Shown here piece after piece: positions 46,434 through 57,704 of a stretch of DNA of 64,000 bases. Every line of letters begins with the position of its first letter. Position 1 is the first letter of the stretch. This DNA comes from Microthyrium microscopicum (lineage: Eukaryota > Ascomycota > Dothideomycetes > Microthyriales > Microthyriaceae), in the NCBI GenBank assembly GCA_010405405.1, contig MU004235.1:386538-450537 (forward strand), read 5' to 3'. Position numbers and translations under genes: made by a program. Under the pieces are notes generated by a model. It was not told the origin of the DNA, searched no databases, and saw nothing but the letters and a program-made list of their open reading frames with translations.

Positions 46434-47238
46434 TTATAGCTTTTCTTGTCTTTTATTTAGGGCACCAGCTTTCGCATCCTGCGGCCTTTGAATTTCTTCG
46501 TCCCAAGGAGTCCTAACTGCAAGATGTTCTTTCTTCGCTTCGACATTGACCTTATGGTGTTCGCAAGTGGCGTATACCAACTTGCCATCTACGCTCGTCA
46601 TCTCAGAGCGGATGAGAGCCATGGTTCGTCCTGCGGAGACAACCCAGCTTCGTACTCGAATTGTTGTGCCGATTGGGATTGCTCGAAGGTAGGAGATGTT
46701 CAGTGTTCGTGTAACACCACCCATGAAGCTTCTTTATCTCAGTAAGTGACCTGATGAAGCGACGCACAACTTACAAGTAGAAGTCAGGCTTGGCCAATGG
46801 GCCCAATGCTGTGGTCGTCAACATATCAAAGACCACACCAAAAGCACCACCGTGCATTACATCTGCGACAAAGCAGTTGATATATGATCTTTGGAAAACT
46901 CTAATAAAATCAACTTACCATTAAGATTAGAATACTTGGAGTCCATCAGCAGTTCAAATAGTACAGTGCCTTCTGGTCCTGCATCTAGAAGTTTGACTTC
47001 TTTCATGAGATCTTCATCAAAGTACTACCAGATAAGTCAGAATTTACTGAGACTGACCTAACTGGGGTCATTGGAAAGTACCTTTCGACCATGTGGTCTT
47101 TGGTTAACGAGTATTTTGTATCTATTAACAGAACAATTAATGCATGATAATGTGGCTTAAACAATAAGCTTGCCTGTCAAAGATGTCTTGCACGGCTAAC
47201 AAGGCTCTTGCCCGAGAATCCGGCTTACTGCTGGCCAT
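46434..47238 (-). CDS. Hotdog-fold thioesterase (4HBT family)
   Basis: Exons 47238-47174, 47121-47082, 47024-46919, 46862-46775 and 46728-46434 give 197 residues. The first intron has a GC donor (GACAG then GCAAGC) because no GT is available at the junction, and the frame demands it. The hotdog motif is DVMHGGAFGVVFDMLTTTAL, followed over the last intron by FMGGVTRTLNISYLRAIPIG and TIRVRSWVVSAGRTMALI. Members hydrolyse acyl-CoA thioesters; this subgroup resembles the THEM2/ACOT13-like fungal proteins. There is no clear targeting signal. The gene is divergent from an MFS transporter gene 767 bp away. Confidence 0.87.
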
Positions 47239-48005
47239 TGTCCTGTACAAATTGGCGCGGGAATTAAATGCTTTTGTCAAGCAAGCTATGCGTTTCCCCC
47301 ACATGCACAAGCAGACAATGTTTCGTTTTGCTTAGAAGCGTTGAGGATTGAAACACAAAGATGTTTGAACTATTGATTGGTAGGCTTGTCGTCATCATCA
47401 TCAGCGGAGGAAGACAAGTCAAAAGTTGAGATATCCGGGGAAAGACGCTAGACGGGTCGGATGTACGGCCTCCCGACATGGGCTTTTTATTTATTGAATG
47501 TATGATGGTATTGGCCGTGCTATTATTCCTCCACGGTGTCTTTTATGATTTTCTGGCTGTGCACTTGCCATGGGTTGCTCAGACTTGATCTGTCTGTGAT
47601 TCTGTGAATAAATGCTGTCGATTCAGCCTCATGTTGCGAGTCGTGTGGAATGAAACATATTTGAATTCAACCTTCTGTACAAGTGGATCCGCTGTATCAT
47701 CGTCCTCTGTACCAATCCAGGAGCAGCTGATCTTCTATTGGAATACCGGTACATAAACCATCAACCGTCTGGCTGACAGCTGGTAACTTCTAGTTCCGCG
47801 ATCTTACTTTTCCGGTACTCTGCCGTTTTCAAGCTAGCGAATTGGAGTTGTCTAAAGTTTCCGCGCTTTGCCCTCGCCTGTGTGTCAAGTGTCAACTGCC
47901 CGAGCATTCAGCATTCAGCATTCAACGAAGACTACCATTGGCACTCCACTTAAAGCCAACTCCCTCCCTTCAATCCCCAGTTCGAACTAAGGACTTTCAT
48001 CCAAA
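47239..48005. other. Divergent intergenic region
   Basis: Shared upstream region of the thioesterase (minus) and the MFS transporter (plus). The last about 100 bp before 48006 are C/T-rich, a typical fungal 5' leader. No coding frame supported. Confidence 0.5.
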
Positions 48006-49519
48006 ATGGCCGCTGAACCAGTTCCAGCCGCAACTCGCAAACGCGTTCTTCGCGTTCTTGTCATCTCTCTCCTTCTCGACTTGGTAAGCGCCACCATCAG
48101 CAATCCCCCCTTCCTTCCCAACTAACTGCATACCAGATTTCTTTCACTTTCATCCTACCTCTCTTTCCACAACTCATCGTATTCTACCGCGATCTAGAAG
48201 CCTCTTCATCAAATTCCCATAACACACTCCTCGCCAAAACACTCGCCACCCTCAATGCCTACAAAAACTCCTTTGCCAAACCCATCAACTCGCGCTATGA
48301 CATAGTTCTTCTCGGTGGAGCACTCGGCTCGCTCTTCAGTCTCTGCCAGGCAATTGCCTCACCCATCATTGGCCGTCTGTCCGACAAATATGGCCGTCGT
48401 CGTGCGCTGCTATGCAGCATGGTTGGCAACATTGCCTCTGTTGGACTGTGGGTAGCGGCAGTTGACTTTCGGACCTTCATCGCAAGTCGCATTGTGGGCG
48501 GCTTGAGTGAGGGTAATGTACAATTGGCGACTGCAATTGCGACGGATGTTAGCAGCGAGGAAACTCGAGGCGCAACGATGGCTTTGGTCGGCGCATGCTT
48601 CAGCATTGCATTCACAGTTGGCCCAGCACTAGGCGCATGGTTGGCCAGCATCACAAGTGTCAAGAGCAATCCTTTCGCGACAGCCGCTGGAGTCAGTCTG
48701 GCTCTGATCGTTACGGAAACACTATATCTTTACCTCTGCCTCCCCGAAACATTGCCCGCCAGCCGGACAGCCACCGAGAATGGTAGCGCAAATGGCCATG
48801 CCAATGGACATGCCAACGGACACGCAAATGGCGCGCCCAACGGCCAAAAAGCCAACACCAAAGCACCACTCAACAAGCCCAACCAGCGCACAAATCCCCG
48901 CTGGCTCCTGAACATGACCCACTTCGCCTTTATCCTCTGCTTCTCCGGCATGGAGTTCAGTCTACCATTCATGACCTACGATCTCTTCAAATACACATCC
49001 GCACAGTCCGGCCGCCTCCTAGGTTTCATGGGCCTGATCGCCTCTCTTCTTCAAGGAGGTGTCGTGCGCCGCATGCATCCACTACGCGTCGTCCAAATGG
49101 GTGTTGTTTCCGCCGCTGGCGCATTCTTCATGCTCGGCAGCCTCCAATCCACGCGCGCACTCTATGGCGCGGCCACACTTCTTGCTATCACCAGTGGATC
49201 TGTTGTCACGGGCCTTAACAGTTTATCCAGTTTTGAGGCAGCCAACAATGAGCGCGGAAGTATTTTGGGTAACCATCGTAGCTGGGGTACGTTCTTCCTT
49301 TCCCTTTATCCTTTTTGGAGTATGGCTAATCATTCCTTAGGTCAAATCGGACGCGCTCTAGGTCCATTGATCTTCTGCACGCTGTACTGGTGGGCTGGCC
49401 GACAAGCTGCCTATACATTAGGTGGTAGCGGTATGCTCGTCGTATGCGGTCTTGCATTTGGCGCGTTGAAGAAACCCGCCGGCACAGAAACCGTCGGCAA
49501 GCGCGTAAAGGCACAATAA
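48006..49519 (+). CDS. MFS transporter, MFSD10/tetracycline-resistance-like
   Basis: Exons 48006-48083, 48137-49286 and 49341-49519 give 468 residues. There are about 12 hydrophobic segments; the loop after the second carries IGRLSDKYGRRRALL, the MFS motif A, and SRIVGGLSEGNVQLATAIA plus SSEETRGATMALVGACFSIA match the MFSD10/TetA-like fungal group. The central cytoplasmic loop holds three NGHA units (DNA near 48784-48835). Intron 2 is exactly 54 nt and stop-free, so the unspliced reading also stays open; splicing is preferred because it restores NHRSWG then QIGRALGPLIF. The substrate is unknown; an organic anion or drug efflux role is inferred from the family. Confidence 0.87.
48784..48835 (+). 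repeat. Short in-frame repeat encoding NGHA units
   Basis: Four-residue (12-nt) units encode the run NGSANGHANGHANGHANG in the middle loop of the MFS transporter. The codons vary between units (AAT/AAC, GCC/GCA), so this is not a fresh expansion. Confidence 0.7.
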
Positions 49520-49794
49520 ACCCAAATCCAGCATATCAATCACATTCGGCGTAGGCAGCATGAGAGGCGTTAATTCTTCATCTTCTTCTGAATTCAGGCA
49601 TGGTGAAAACAAAAATTCTTGATTGTTTGGGTATCTTCTTGTAGTTGTAGTAGTAGTAGTAAATGTCTTCATGAAAATGTATAACAGTCATCCAACACCT
49701 TATCATACACCTCCCGAGCACACCGCTCTTCCATGCCAATCATCCATAGCATTCGAATTACTGACTCTGCCTGTGGCCCATAGTATCTCTGTGC

Positions 49795-50236
49795 TTAGCG
49801 TCTCCGTTTCGTCAACTTCTTACTCTCAGCCGCAGTCCTCTTCTTCGGCGTCCCCTTGCCCCGTCTCTTCCGATTCTCAATATTCGCCAACCGTTGATCT
49901 TCATGCTCATCTCCAACCTTCCAGTTCGGGAACGCCTTCCTCAACTCAACAGACGGATGTACGCGCGGCGGATAGTATTCTGCTAGGGCAGGGCCCTTGA
50001 GGCGCTGGCGCAGGATTTTGTTGCCTAGACGTTCGTGCAGGGGGTTGAAGTTTGTGCTAGAGGGTCGTTAGGACGGGGAATGGGTAGAGGAGGTTTGGGT
50101 GGTGGAGATGCGTACTTGAAGATTTGGCTGCGGAGCTGGTTGGTGGTGGTTAGCTGGTGATTTGATAGGGGATGGGGATGGGGAGTGGTGGGCTTACGCG
50201 GAGGAGGTCTAGGATGCGGGATTTTGGGGTCGCCAT
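49795..50236 (-). CDS. RSM27: Mitochondrial small ribosomal subunit protein mS33 (Rsm27)
   Basis: Three exons, 50236-50198 (13 codons), 50134-50115 (20 nt) and 50056-49795, give 106 residues. The product begins MATPKSRILDLLR and reads RSQIFNTNFNPLHERLGNKI, then ILRQRLKGPALAEYYPPRV, with a basic tail RGKGTPKKRTAAESKKLTK. The block GNKILRQRLKGPALAxYYP is diagnostic of mS33/Rsm27, a small subunit protein of the mitochondrial ribosome. It would be missed without splicing, since no single exon is long. It is convergent with the MFS gene, 275 bp between stops. Confidence 0.9.
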
Positions 50237-50590
50237 GGTGGCTGGTGGTTGGTTTTGAGAGTCAATGATGGTGATGGTTAAGGTGTTGAAGAAGTTGGAG
50301 TATGGAGATATATGCTTAGTAAGATAGAATTTGGGGTTGAACTTTCTCTGTGGAGACTAGCGCAATATTTTCTCCTCTGTCTACAATTCTGATCTTATAC
50401 ACACCTTTTTATCTTGAGAGCACTGGTAACGGAAAGCTACAAAATCTACGGAGCTAAAATGGTATCATTGCTCTTCTATGAGCTTCCTCTTATTATTATT
50501 ATAATATCGTGTTCGTGGTACTAGGAGGTATATGTATGGATGCTTTCAGCATCTTCAATCGCTCAGAACGAATCTCTAGAGTCTAAAAAT
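50237..50590. other. Intergenic stretch
   Basis: Upstream of mS33 and downstream of the amino acid transporter, both minus strand. Contains a short TTATTATTATTATAATA run near 50490. No gene seen. Confidence 0.5.
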
Positions 50591-52207
50591 CTAGATGGCC
50601 AAATTGGCACAACTGAAAGCAGGTCTTGTGGACCCAGCATAATCAGCAATAATCGCTTCAACGGCGGCATATAGCCCAGGACCGAGAAGGAACAGTCCAA
50701 CGGCCAACACGAACATGTGAACGACACTCATGATCGATCGTGCAGCGCCATTGAAGAGATTTCCTCGGTGTAGATGCCAGTATGCGACGGCAAAGTAGAT
50801 AAAGCCGAAGAACGAATCAAACGCAGCGCCGAGAAGAGATAGGAAATCGCCTGTTTATGGTATTAGCATGCGCTAAAAAAGTGCGGAAAGATAGGCAAAC
50901 TTACCCATGCTGGGAATGACTTCGGCGAAGATGAAGCCGATGATCCAGATGCCAACCATAATCGCGGCCCATACGCCCCATCCAAGAACAGTGTTGCTAT
51001 GTGCGTGTCTGCTCTTACCGAGAACTCGGCCATAAACGTACTTGGCGGATACATTGGCGTAAATAACACCAATGATGAGTGTTGGGACAATGACGAAAGC
51101 AAATGAAGCCTTCTTGTAAGCAACAACTCCGAGAGAACCGAAAGCTGGAGCTGTGGAATATTGTCCTAGATATCGGAAGCCGATTGCTGGCGGGACGACG
51201 AAGAGGAAGGCGGAGATTCCGGTGAGGACGGCGAGAGCCTTTGGGAAGTCTTCAGGCTTCTTCATCTCGGCGATAAAGGTTGGGAAGAGAATTTGCGGAA
51301 CCCAGAGAAATGTGATGTTGAGAACAGCGTTCATACATGCGACCCATGTGGTGCCTGGTAGAGGGAAGGCGTATGTCTTGACTGGTCCATCGGCTGGGTA
51401 GACACCATCGTATCCCGTCCCTGGTGCGTTCTCGATGCCGGCGAAGATGAGGAATAGGAGAATGGCAATTCCCATGCACACAGCTGTTCGCGGTTAGTAA
51501 AATTCGCAACCATTTACGGAATACTGACAAGAAAACATAGACATGAAAGAGACATGGTTTAGTGTTCGTGGAAGCGACATGACTATGCCCATAATCGTTA
51601 CAATGACCGAGAATACGACGGTGCATAGCGAGTGATCCGAGAGTGTGTTGAGGACTTTTGCGCCAGTCAAGACGTGAAATCCAATAAGCATAATGTTGTT
51701 GGCGAGCAACATGAATCCGGAAAACTCATAAGCTAATCGGTTCTTGCCAAAAATGGAGTATCCGAAGTCGCCTATTATTTTGGTCAGTTTTTGGAGGTTT
51801 TACCAGCGTGAAGGACTGACAAATGTCTTTGATGTGAGGATTTTTCATGATATATCTCCACATGGTCATTGAAGTTATCCAGAAGAGAATACCAGCTCCA
51901 AGCATGGTCAGGATGCCGGGCACCCATCCCAAAACACTGAGTGACCATGTTTGGGCCATGATAGCTAAACAGACTTGATCTCCACAGAGCAACCAAGCGG
52001 CCTTTTGCCATGTCATAGTTCTGAGTTGAATCTCGTGGGATTCATCTAAAAGCGCAAGTCAGTCAGCATGATCCGACAATGCGAATAGAACTGCGTCTCA
52101 CCTTCAGCGATAAGAGCTGAAAAGCTATTGTACTCGCTATCAGAGTCCAAGGCAGTCGTTCCAAGCTCGAGCTTCTTCTCGTCCGGATACGTAGGAGGAG
52201 AAGCCAT
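50591..52207 (-). CDS. Amino acid transporter (AAAP family, mtr-like)
   Basis: Exons 52207-52102, 52045-51821, 51771-51529, 51483-50905 and 50850-50591 give 470 residues. A hydrophilic N-terminus (MASPPTYPDEKKLELGTTAL) leads into HEIQLRTMTWQKAAWLLCGD, the standard start of fungal neutral amino acid permeases of the Aa_trans family such as Neurospora mtr. About 11 membrane segments follow, including VLGWVPGILTMLGAGILFWI, GFHVLTGAKVLNTLSDHSLC, WVPQILFPTFIAEMKKPEDF and AVLTGISAFLFVVPPAIGFR. It should import amino acids across the plasma or vacuolar membrane by proton coupling. The first ATG in a good context is at 52207; longer upstream readings start with GTG. Confidence 0.9.
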
Positions 52208-53735
52208 TGCGTTGCCTACAACGTCTAGTTGTTGCGACCGGTATGAAGTTCGTTCGCAAAAGAAGGTCTGATCGCGGTTTTCAGGGTTGTACCTTTGGTT
52301 GGAGGTCAGATTGGGTAAGAACACTCAACCAGTCGCCGGGAATAGTAGAAACAGACAGGGCTTCAGATTGCTGACAGTGTCGATCGATGCGAACCAGGTA
52401 CAAGGCAGTAGTACTTATACTATGAGAAAAGGTTCAGGCAATTGTAACAACAATGACTAAATTAATTTTTAGTTGAAAGTGCTGCCCCGAATGGTATGGC
52501 GTTTTCGACGCTTGAGATGGTGCTATCTTGACTAAAAAGCAAGTATTGAAGGTTTGTACCAAATAAGGCTGCAGCATGAAAGCCTGGAACGCCAGCTTCG
52601 TTATCGATGGGACCTAGACCCAGCGGGGCGCGCGAATGCTCCCACTAATGCTACGTAAAAATGCCATGAATGGCTTGAAATGGCATGGGTGCTGGTGGGA
52701 GAAACTGCATCTTCTTGCATAAGCTTAATTTTGTGTGGGATGTCTCGGAAAGCGTTCTCAGCCTTTTCACCTCGGTGGTTGGAAACTGATCTCCTTGACC
52801 AATAAGCACTGTGACCCCGGATTATTGTTTTTTATTCTGGCGCAGGTCGCGTGCCTCCAAGACTCTAAGAGCCCAAGAGAACTCTTAATTTTACTTCATA
52901 AACACTGGCAGGACAGAGAATGAAGAGATGAGCCGTGAATTCGCTGCTATATACTCCGTAGACTCGTAAAAACTACGACCAACTGTTCTTCCGATCGTTT
53001 CTCTTCGATATGAGAAACGTTTACCGTTGAGCTATATCGAGGATCAACGATCAAGGTAGAGTAGATATGGGATGCAAGATCATCTTGCCATGAGGCTGAA
53101 AGACTATCCCTTGTCACAGTCGATCCACAGTACAGTCACTCGAAAGATGTCAAATGCAACTCTATTCCTCAAAGCAATTCAAGTCCAAGGTCCTCGCAAG
53201 GCCATCAGCCTTCTACACTTCTACGGTATGCGTCTGAAGAAACATTTTGTCTGAACGTTAAATTATGATTCTCTCCAGTAAAGAAGCCAACGAACAGGAG
53301 AAATAATTGATACGCTTCCACCCAGAACGATGGCTCACAAAGATGCTATCCAGAAGAGATATTAAATCTCCAATCCTATCAGCTCGGAGGTCGAAAAATC
53401 AAAACTACCTACCTAATGTTTGGACGCTTGATAATAGTAGGGAGCCAGTCAATCTTTCCACCCATTGAATCTGGAAGCAACCATCGGATTTCGCAATGCC
53501 CACGATACGTGCTCCTTACACATGTACAGAGCCAGGATGGGATGTAACTTCCCATAATACGGCTCACTGCAACTGCTGTCACTGTTCGAGCCCTTTTTCA
53601 ACTATACATCTATCTCCAACTCTTATGCATGACATGATACATCCACTTATTACCTTTTAACCAGTCTTATTCATTTTCATCTTTCATGGTACCCCAGTAG
53701 TACATTCACTTTGATGAGATAGGATCTCGACAATC
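52208..53735. other. Long intergenic stretch with fold-back sequence
   Basis: About 1.5 kb with no supported gene. At 52993-53052 an outer 7-bp pair (GATCGTT/AACGATC) encloses two hairpins, one with an 8-bp stem CGTTTCTC/GAGAAACG; on the minus strand it includes a box A-like TAGCTCAACGG, but no box B or tRNA fold is complete. The right part is the promoter of the RRM locus. Confidence 0.45.
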
Positions 53736-54771
53736 ATGGCTAAACCCGAGCGTCCGCGTCTAACAGCTGCTTCTCCTTCAAACTCCCCATCAACTATAGC
53801 TTTGGACGAGCTGGAAGGTGTCCAAGAGACCGTTGAAGACCCCTGCTTCTTGCAACTGCATGGCTCCAAGAAAATAAAAAGTCAATGCTATGGTAATAAA
53901 TCCGTACCTCGACAAGATAATGACGACTTCATAACGATCCCATCAGCTCTACAAGACAGCCATGATCTCCCCGCTCGCCTTTGTGTCGGAAATTTAGCAG
54001 CAATTGTGCGACCAGCTACACTTGGACACTTCTTCATTGAAAGCGGATTCAAAATCAACAGCGTGGATATGTACATCAACCTCACCCTCAACAACTTCTG
54101 TCATGCTATAGTTGAGTTTAAATATTCCACGGAAGCCGAGCGAGCCATGAATTCCCTCCATGGCTACGTCCTAGTTGGAAGACCTATGGTTTTCCAGGTG
54201 GAAGACACTGCGAATAGCCTCGATAATAGGCGGACTGAGAATGACTGGCTCAAGGTCTAGTTTTCTGAAGACGGTCACTTCAGTAAGTTGTGCTACGGGC
54301 AAGACAGTATATTTTGCTGACAGAGTAGAAGCAAGCGAGGATGATATTCTACCGTCCAAGCATCCCAAGAAGGAAAAGAACAACAAGTGGGCCAAACATT
54401 GCTTAGGATTTGAAAGACCCGAAATAGATGATAGAGATAGATGTGTCTTAGTTGGCGACCTACCAACCTACGTGCCCAGACAATTCGTGGATGCTGGTCT
54501 AAGGTTGTTCTTCTGTGGATGCAATCTGGAGGCCATTTCCGATTGCTTGTTTCGATACGCCATCAAAGGTTCACAACCTCGTCAATCTCAAAGACGTGGA
54601 TTGTACTGCTTCGTTCGGTTCAGGACAATACAAGACGCGGGTCGAGCGGTGCTGGCACGGAATGGCGCACAAAGCATTTGGAGTGGTGCACGATTGACAG
54701 TTGACCCCATTGAGAGTTCTATATTCGGAGTGTATCCGACGATGCAGGCAAATAAATTCATTTCTCATTAA
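53736..54771 (+). CDS. Two-RRM RNA-binding protein (intron structure unresolved)
   Basis: The first frame, 53736-54260, starts MAKPERPRLTAASPSNSPST and contains one RRM: RLCVGNLAAIVRPATLGHFF (RNP2 LCVGNL) and CHAIVEFKYSTEAERAMNSL (RNP1 position), ending VLVGRPMVFQVE. The second, ending at 54771, is in another frame and holds a second RRM: RCVLVGDLPTYVPRQFVDAG and GLYCFVRFRTIQDAGRAVLA. An intron near 54255-54303 (GTCTAG donor, GGCAAG acceptor) would join them in one frame, but its sites are weak; a better-looking GTAAGT at 54283 does not fit the frame. So this is either one two-RRM gene with an unusual intron, one with a frameshift, or two units. The role would be RNA binding. Confidence 0.6.
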
Positions 54772-55159
54772 GACACGCGCCGGCACCAATCGACATAATG
54801 AATGGCATGCTACCATCTTAATACGGATGAAGCATTCAGTGGTGAAAAGTAAACAAATGGTAATTATCGCATTTCGGGGGAGCGCGCTCGGTGTTTTTCC
54901 AGCACACCAGCCATCGTGAAGCTTACAGAAACTCGTTAGTGGCCAGTATGGCAATGATAAGTCTGGGATAGGTCTCCATGCCTATCACTCGCAATTACTA
55001 AAGCGCCGACGTCGGAACATCCGGGATGATCTTCATGAACATATCTGAAAGCTGTTGTCACAAAACATAGAACTCAACTCCTAACGACTACAAGCAGGAA
55101 AGTACTTGGTCAATACATATCGCTGAATCTGGTTCATCCTCGTGGTTCTTGGTGGTGCA
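54772..55159. other. Intergenic stretch, no gene seen
   Basis: Between the RRM locus and the second GNAT gene. No supported frame. Confidence 0.5.
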
Positions 55160-56126
55160 ATGTCAAATGTATTCCATTACGAGCAGAGGAAACTACAAAA
55201 TGACCTCGTTATTCTTGAGCCTTTTAATGTGAGTTTCATTTTTCCAAAAGGGAATCGTCTTTTGCATAGAGGGCAAATTCGTTGGTCGATGTTGTCATAT
55301 CCACCACCATACCTGCCAACTGTTAGGCGTCATGCTTAGGCATTGTATCTAATTTGCATGATTTGATATGCAAGAAGAGACTCGGAAATCTCTGTCTAGC
55401 GACAGCCGTTAGCAGCCATGGCCATAGATGATAGAGGACAATGGATCAAGCCTTTTCGTTACTGTACATTACTCCAACCATCACTGATCTTTTATACGTC
55501 AGCCAGACATCCACACGTCGCAATTCCTATCGATCATCAAAACAAATCCTGATGTATTCAAATATATATCCTTTCCGAATATAGAAACCGAAGAAGATTT
55601 TAAGACCAGCTTCTACGATGGTATCGCCAATTCGCCGGACGAATGCTTCTATGCCATACTCGACAAAACCAAAGACACTGGAACAGAAGATACTGCACCA
55701 GGCTATGCTGGAGTAGCCTCTCTGTCAGCTACAAATCCAAAGAACGCCACAACCGAACTAGGAATCATTGTTTCTCCAGACTTTCAGCGCACACACGTCG
55801 CTTCGAATGCCATTGGACTCATGCTCTTGTGGACTCTGGACCCTCCATCCGCTGGTGGATTGGGACTGCGGCGTGTGGCGTGGACAACACATGCAGGGAA
55901 TAATGCGTCAAGACGGATAGCGACAAGAATGGGATTTGAGTTTGAAGGTATTGCGCGGTGGGAGCGGGTTTGTGCAAAGGGAGTTGCGCTTCCAGTTGAT
56001 GCACTAGAAAAGAGGAATGGCACAAAAGGGGAGGCGTCGGGTCGACATACTGCCATATTCTCTATGGTATGGGACGAGTGGGATATCAAACGGCCGCTCG
56101 TAGTTGCACGAATGGAGAAAAGATAG
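55160..56126 (+). CDS. GNAT-family acetyltransferase (RimJ/RimL-like)
   Basis: Exons 55160-55228 and 55503-56126 give 230 residues. Exon 1 supplies the family opening RKLQNDLVILEPFN, which joins over a 274-nt intron to PDIHTSQFLSIIKTNPDVFK and YISFPNIETEEDFKTSF. The core follows: YAGVASLSATNPKNATTELG, VSPDFQRTHVASNAIGLMLL (acetyl-CoA loop region), LGLRRVAWTTHAGNNASRRI and ATRMGFEFEGIARWERV. This is the RimJ/RimL-like GNAT group common in fungi, which acetylates small molecules or protein termini; the substrate is unknown. The long intron is unusual here but the phase is correct and exon 1 matches the family. Confidence 0.85.
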
Positions 56127-56334
56127 TGAAAGCTTCATGACCGACTTTAGACTGTTGCTCACAATGAAAACGTGATTGCTGGACGGCATCTTTGCAAGTA
56201 ACTCTCTCGAGACTAAATGCAAAGCATTGACTGCGTTGATAATACTCATTGACTGCCAAGATGCCGGTTGATGGACTTTGCAACTGATTTCAGCTGGAAG
56301 ATAAGATTGAGCACCATTCTTTTCGATTGACTGA

Positions 56335-57243
56335 TCATAAAGGCTGAAAGCCATCCGGCAGAGGTTTGCTTTCAATCCAACATATCACAGCCTCCGCCAC
56401 CAATTTCGGATCTTGTCTGACCCAAGCATGACGCATCCGTTTATGTTGAACAGCCATGCTCCGAGAATTTTCTCGCTGTGCTAGCAAAGCCAGCCACTTC
56501 GCATCCGCAGTGGAATCGTTTGTAAAAGGTCCTTTGCTTGCCGCAACCACCAATGTTCGAGCCGCGAAAGGTTGATCTTTTACAGCTCCATCATCCATAA
56601 TCAAGTTCCAGACCTTTTTGAAATGCGCAAAGTCACGCGGTGTCGTGGTACTGTTATTATGCTCAATCTCATCCATCCAGCTCTTGGGTATCTTCGATCC
56701 AACGGTCTCTATAGCTGCTACTATATATGGAATATAGTTTTGAAGTGGTAGTGTATCGTATCGTTTGAATCCAGATAAGAAGCAGGTCTTGACAACATCT
56801 GGGAATTGTACTGCCAGTCTTCGTCCAATCTGGGCTCCCATGCTCATACCAACTACATGCGCTTGGCCACCTTTTGCGGCTTCCTTGATCAAGTCTCGCA
56901 AAAGCATTCCAGTTTCTAGACTGGCATTTTCCAGTTTCATGTTTTTGGAGTTGTTATGGAGTGGAAGATCCGGGACGATAAGATGATATTGCGTTGAGAA
57001 GTGAGGTATGACAAGATCCCATTCAGGGGCACCAGTCATTCCTCCGTGAAGGAGTAATATTGACTCGGTTCCCTCTGCATTGAAGATGAAATACGCCAAG
57101 CCATCCTCTTGGTTATTGAGCCTTAAAGGAGTGTCGAACTGTATCTGTATTGGACCTTTGGCTGACTCCATCATAAAGTCTGGTCTTCGACAAAGAGATC
57201 TGGTGGAAAGTACTGTGCGAACTCTTCGAGGCTTAAATCTCAT
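56335..57243 (-). CDS. Alpha/beta hydrolase
   Basis: One uninterrupted frame of 302 residues from ATG 57243 (MRFKPRRVRTVLSTRSLCRR); a second in-frame ATG about 23 residues on (MMESAKGP) is an equally possible start, and the first 23 residues, rich in Arg, could be a mitochondrial signal. The fold is clear: ESILLLHGGMTGAPEWDLVI (oxyanion HGG), YHLIVPDLP, the nucleophile elbow VVGMSMGAQIGRRLA (G-M-S-M-G, about residue 137) and a likely catalytic histidine in MRHAWVRQDP near residue 278. Substrate class cannot be told. It ends 208 bp from the convergent GNAT gene. Confidence 0.85.
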   Translation of the reverse strand: MRFKPRRVRTVLSTRSLCRRPDFMMESAKGPIQIQFDTPLRLNNQEDGLAYFIFNAEGTESILLLHGGMTGAPEWDLVIPHFSTQYHLIVPDLPLHNNSKNMKLENASLETGMLLRDLIKEAAKGGQAHVVGMSMGAQIGRRLAVQFPDVVKTCFLSGFKRYDTLPLQNYIPYIVAAIETVGSKIPKSWMDEIEHNNSTTTPRDFAHFKKVWNLIMDDGAVKDQPFAARTLVVAASKGPFTNDSTADAKWLALLAQRENSRSMAVQHKRMRHAWVRQDPKLVAEAVICWIESKPLPDGFQPL

Positions 57244-57704
57244 CAACGACGATTCAAAGACTATTTGAGAGTTCCGCGACTGTGTTCCAAGGTTCTCAAG
57301 AGCAATACAGGAAGTAAGCTGCTGCTGCCTAAAGTGTCAGCGAAGACTTGGACTTGGTGGCTTGTCAGCTTGCATATCGTACACGTACTTGGTGGTGCAT
57401 TTTCTGGTTCTGAAGATTGAAATACATGTAAGAGGTGTATTATATAATGAGTAGTATCCGCATTGTGGTTGATTGTTCCACATTCTCATTACTAATTGAC
57501 ATGCTGCGATGGCTTACTATATTTCTCAACAATGACGCAACTTCTTCAATTTCGTCTTTTGGCGCTGTACTAATTCTATTTATGAGCGGGCACTCCTTCA
57601 GGAAGCATTTTAGTGGCTTAATCCCCCATGCGCTCTGCTGCTGAACTAGCAATCTCAACGGACATTATATTCAAAAAAAACAAAACGTAAAGTTGCTTAG
57701 AAAC
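57244..57704. other. Intergenic stretch before tRNA
   Basis: Promoter side of the hydrolase gene, then an A-rich run (CAAAAAAAACAAAACG, about 57672-57687) just 5' of the tRNA. No supported frame. Confidence 0.5.

Noticed and set aside
49637-49665. GTA/GTT triplet run near the MFS stop
   Set aside because: A short microsatellite in a 3' flank; common and uninformative.
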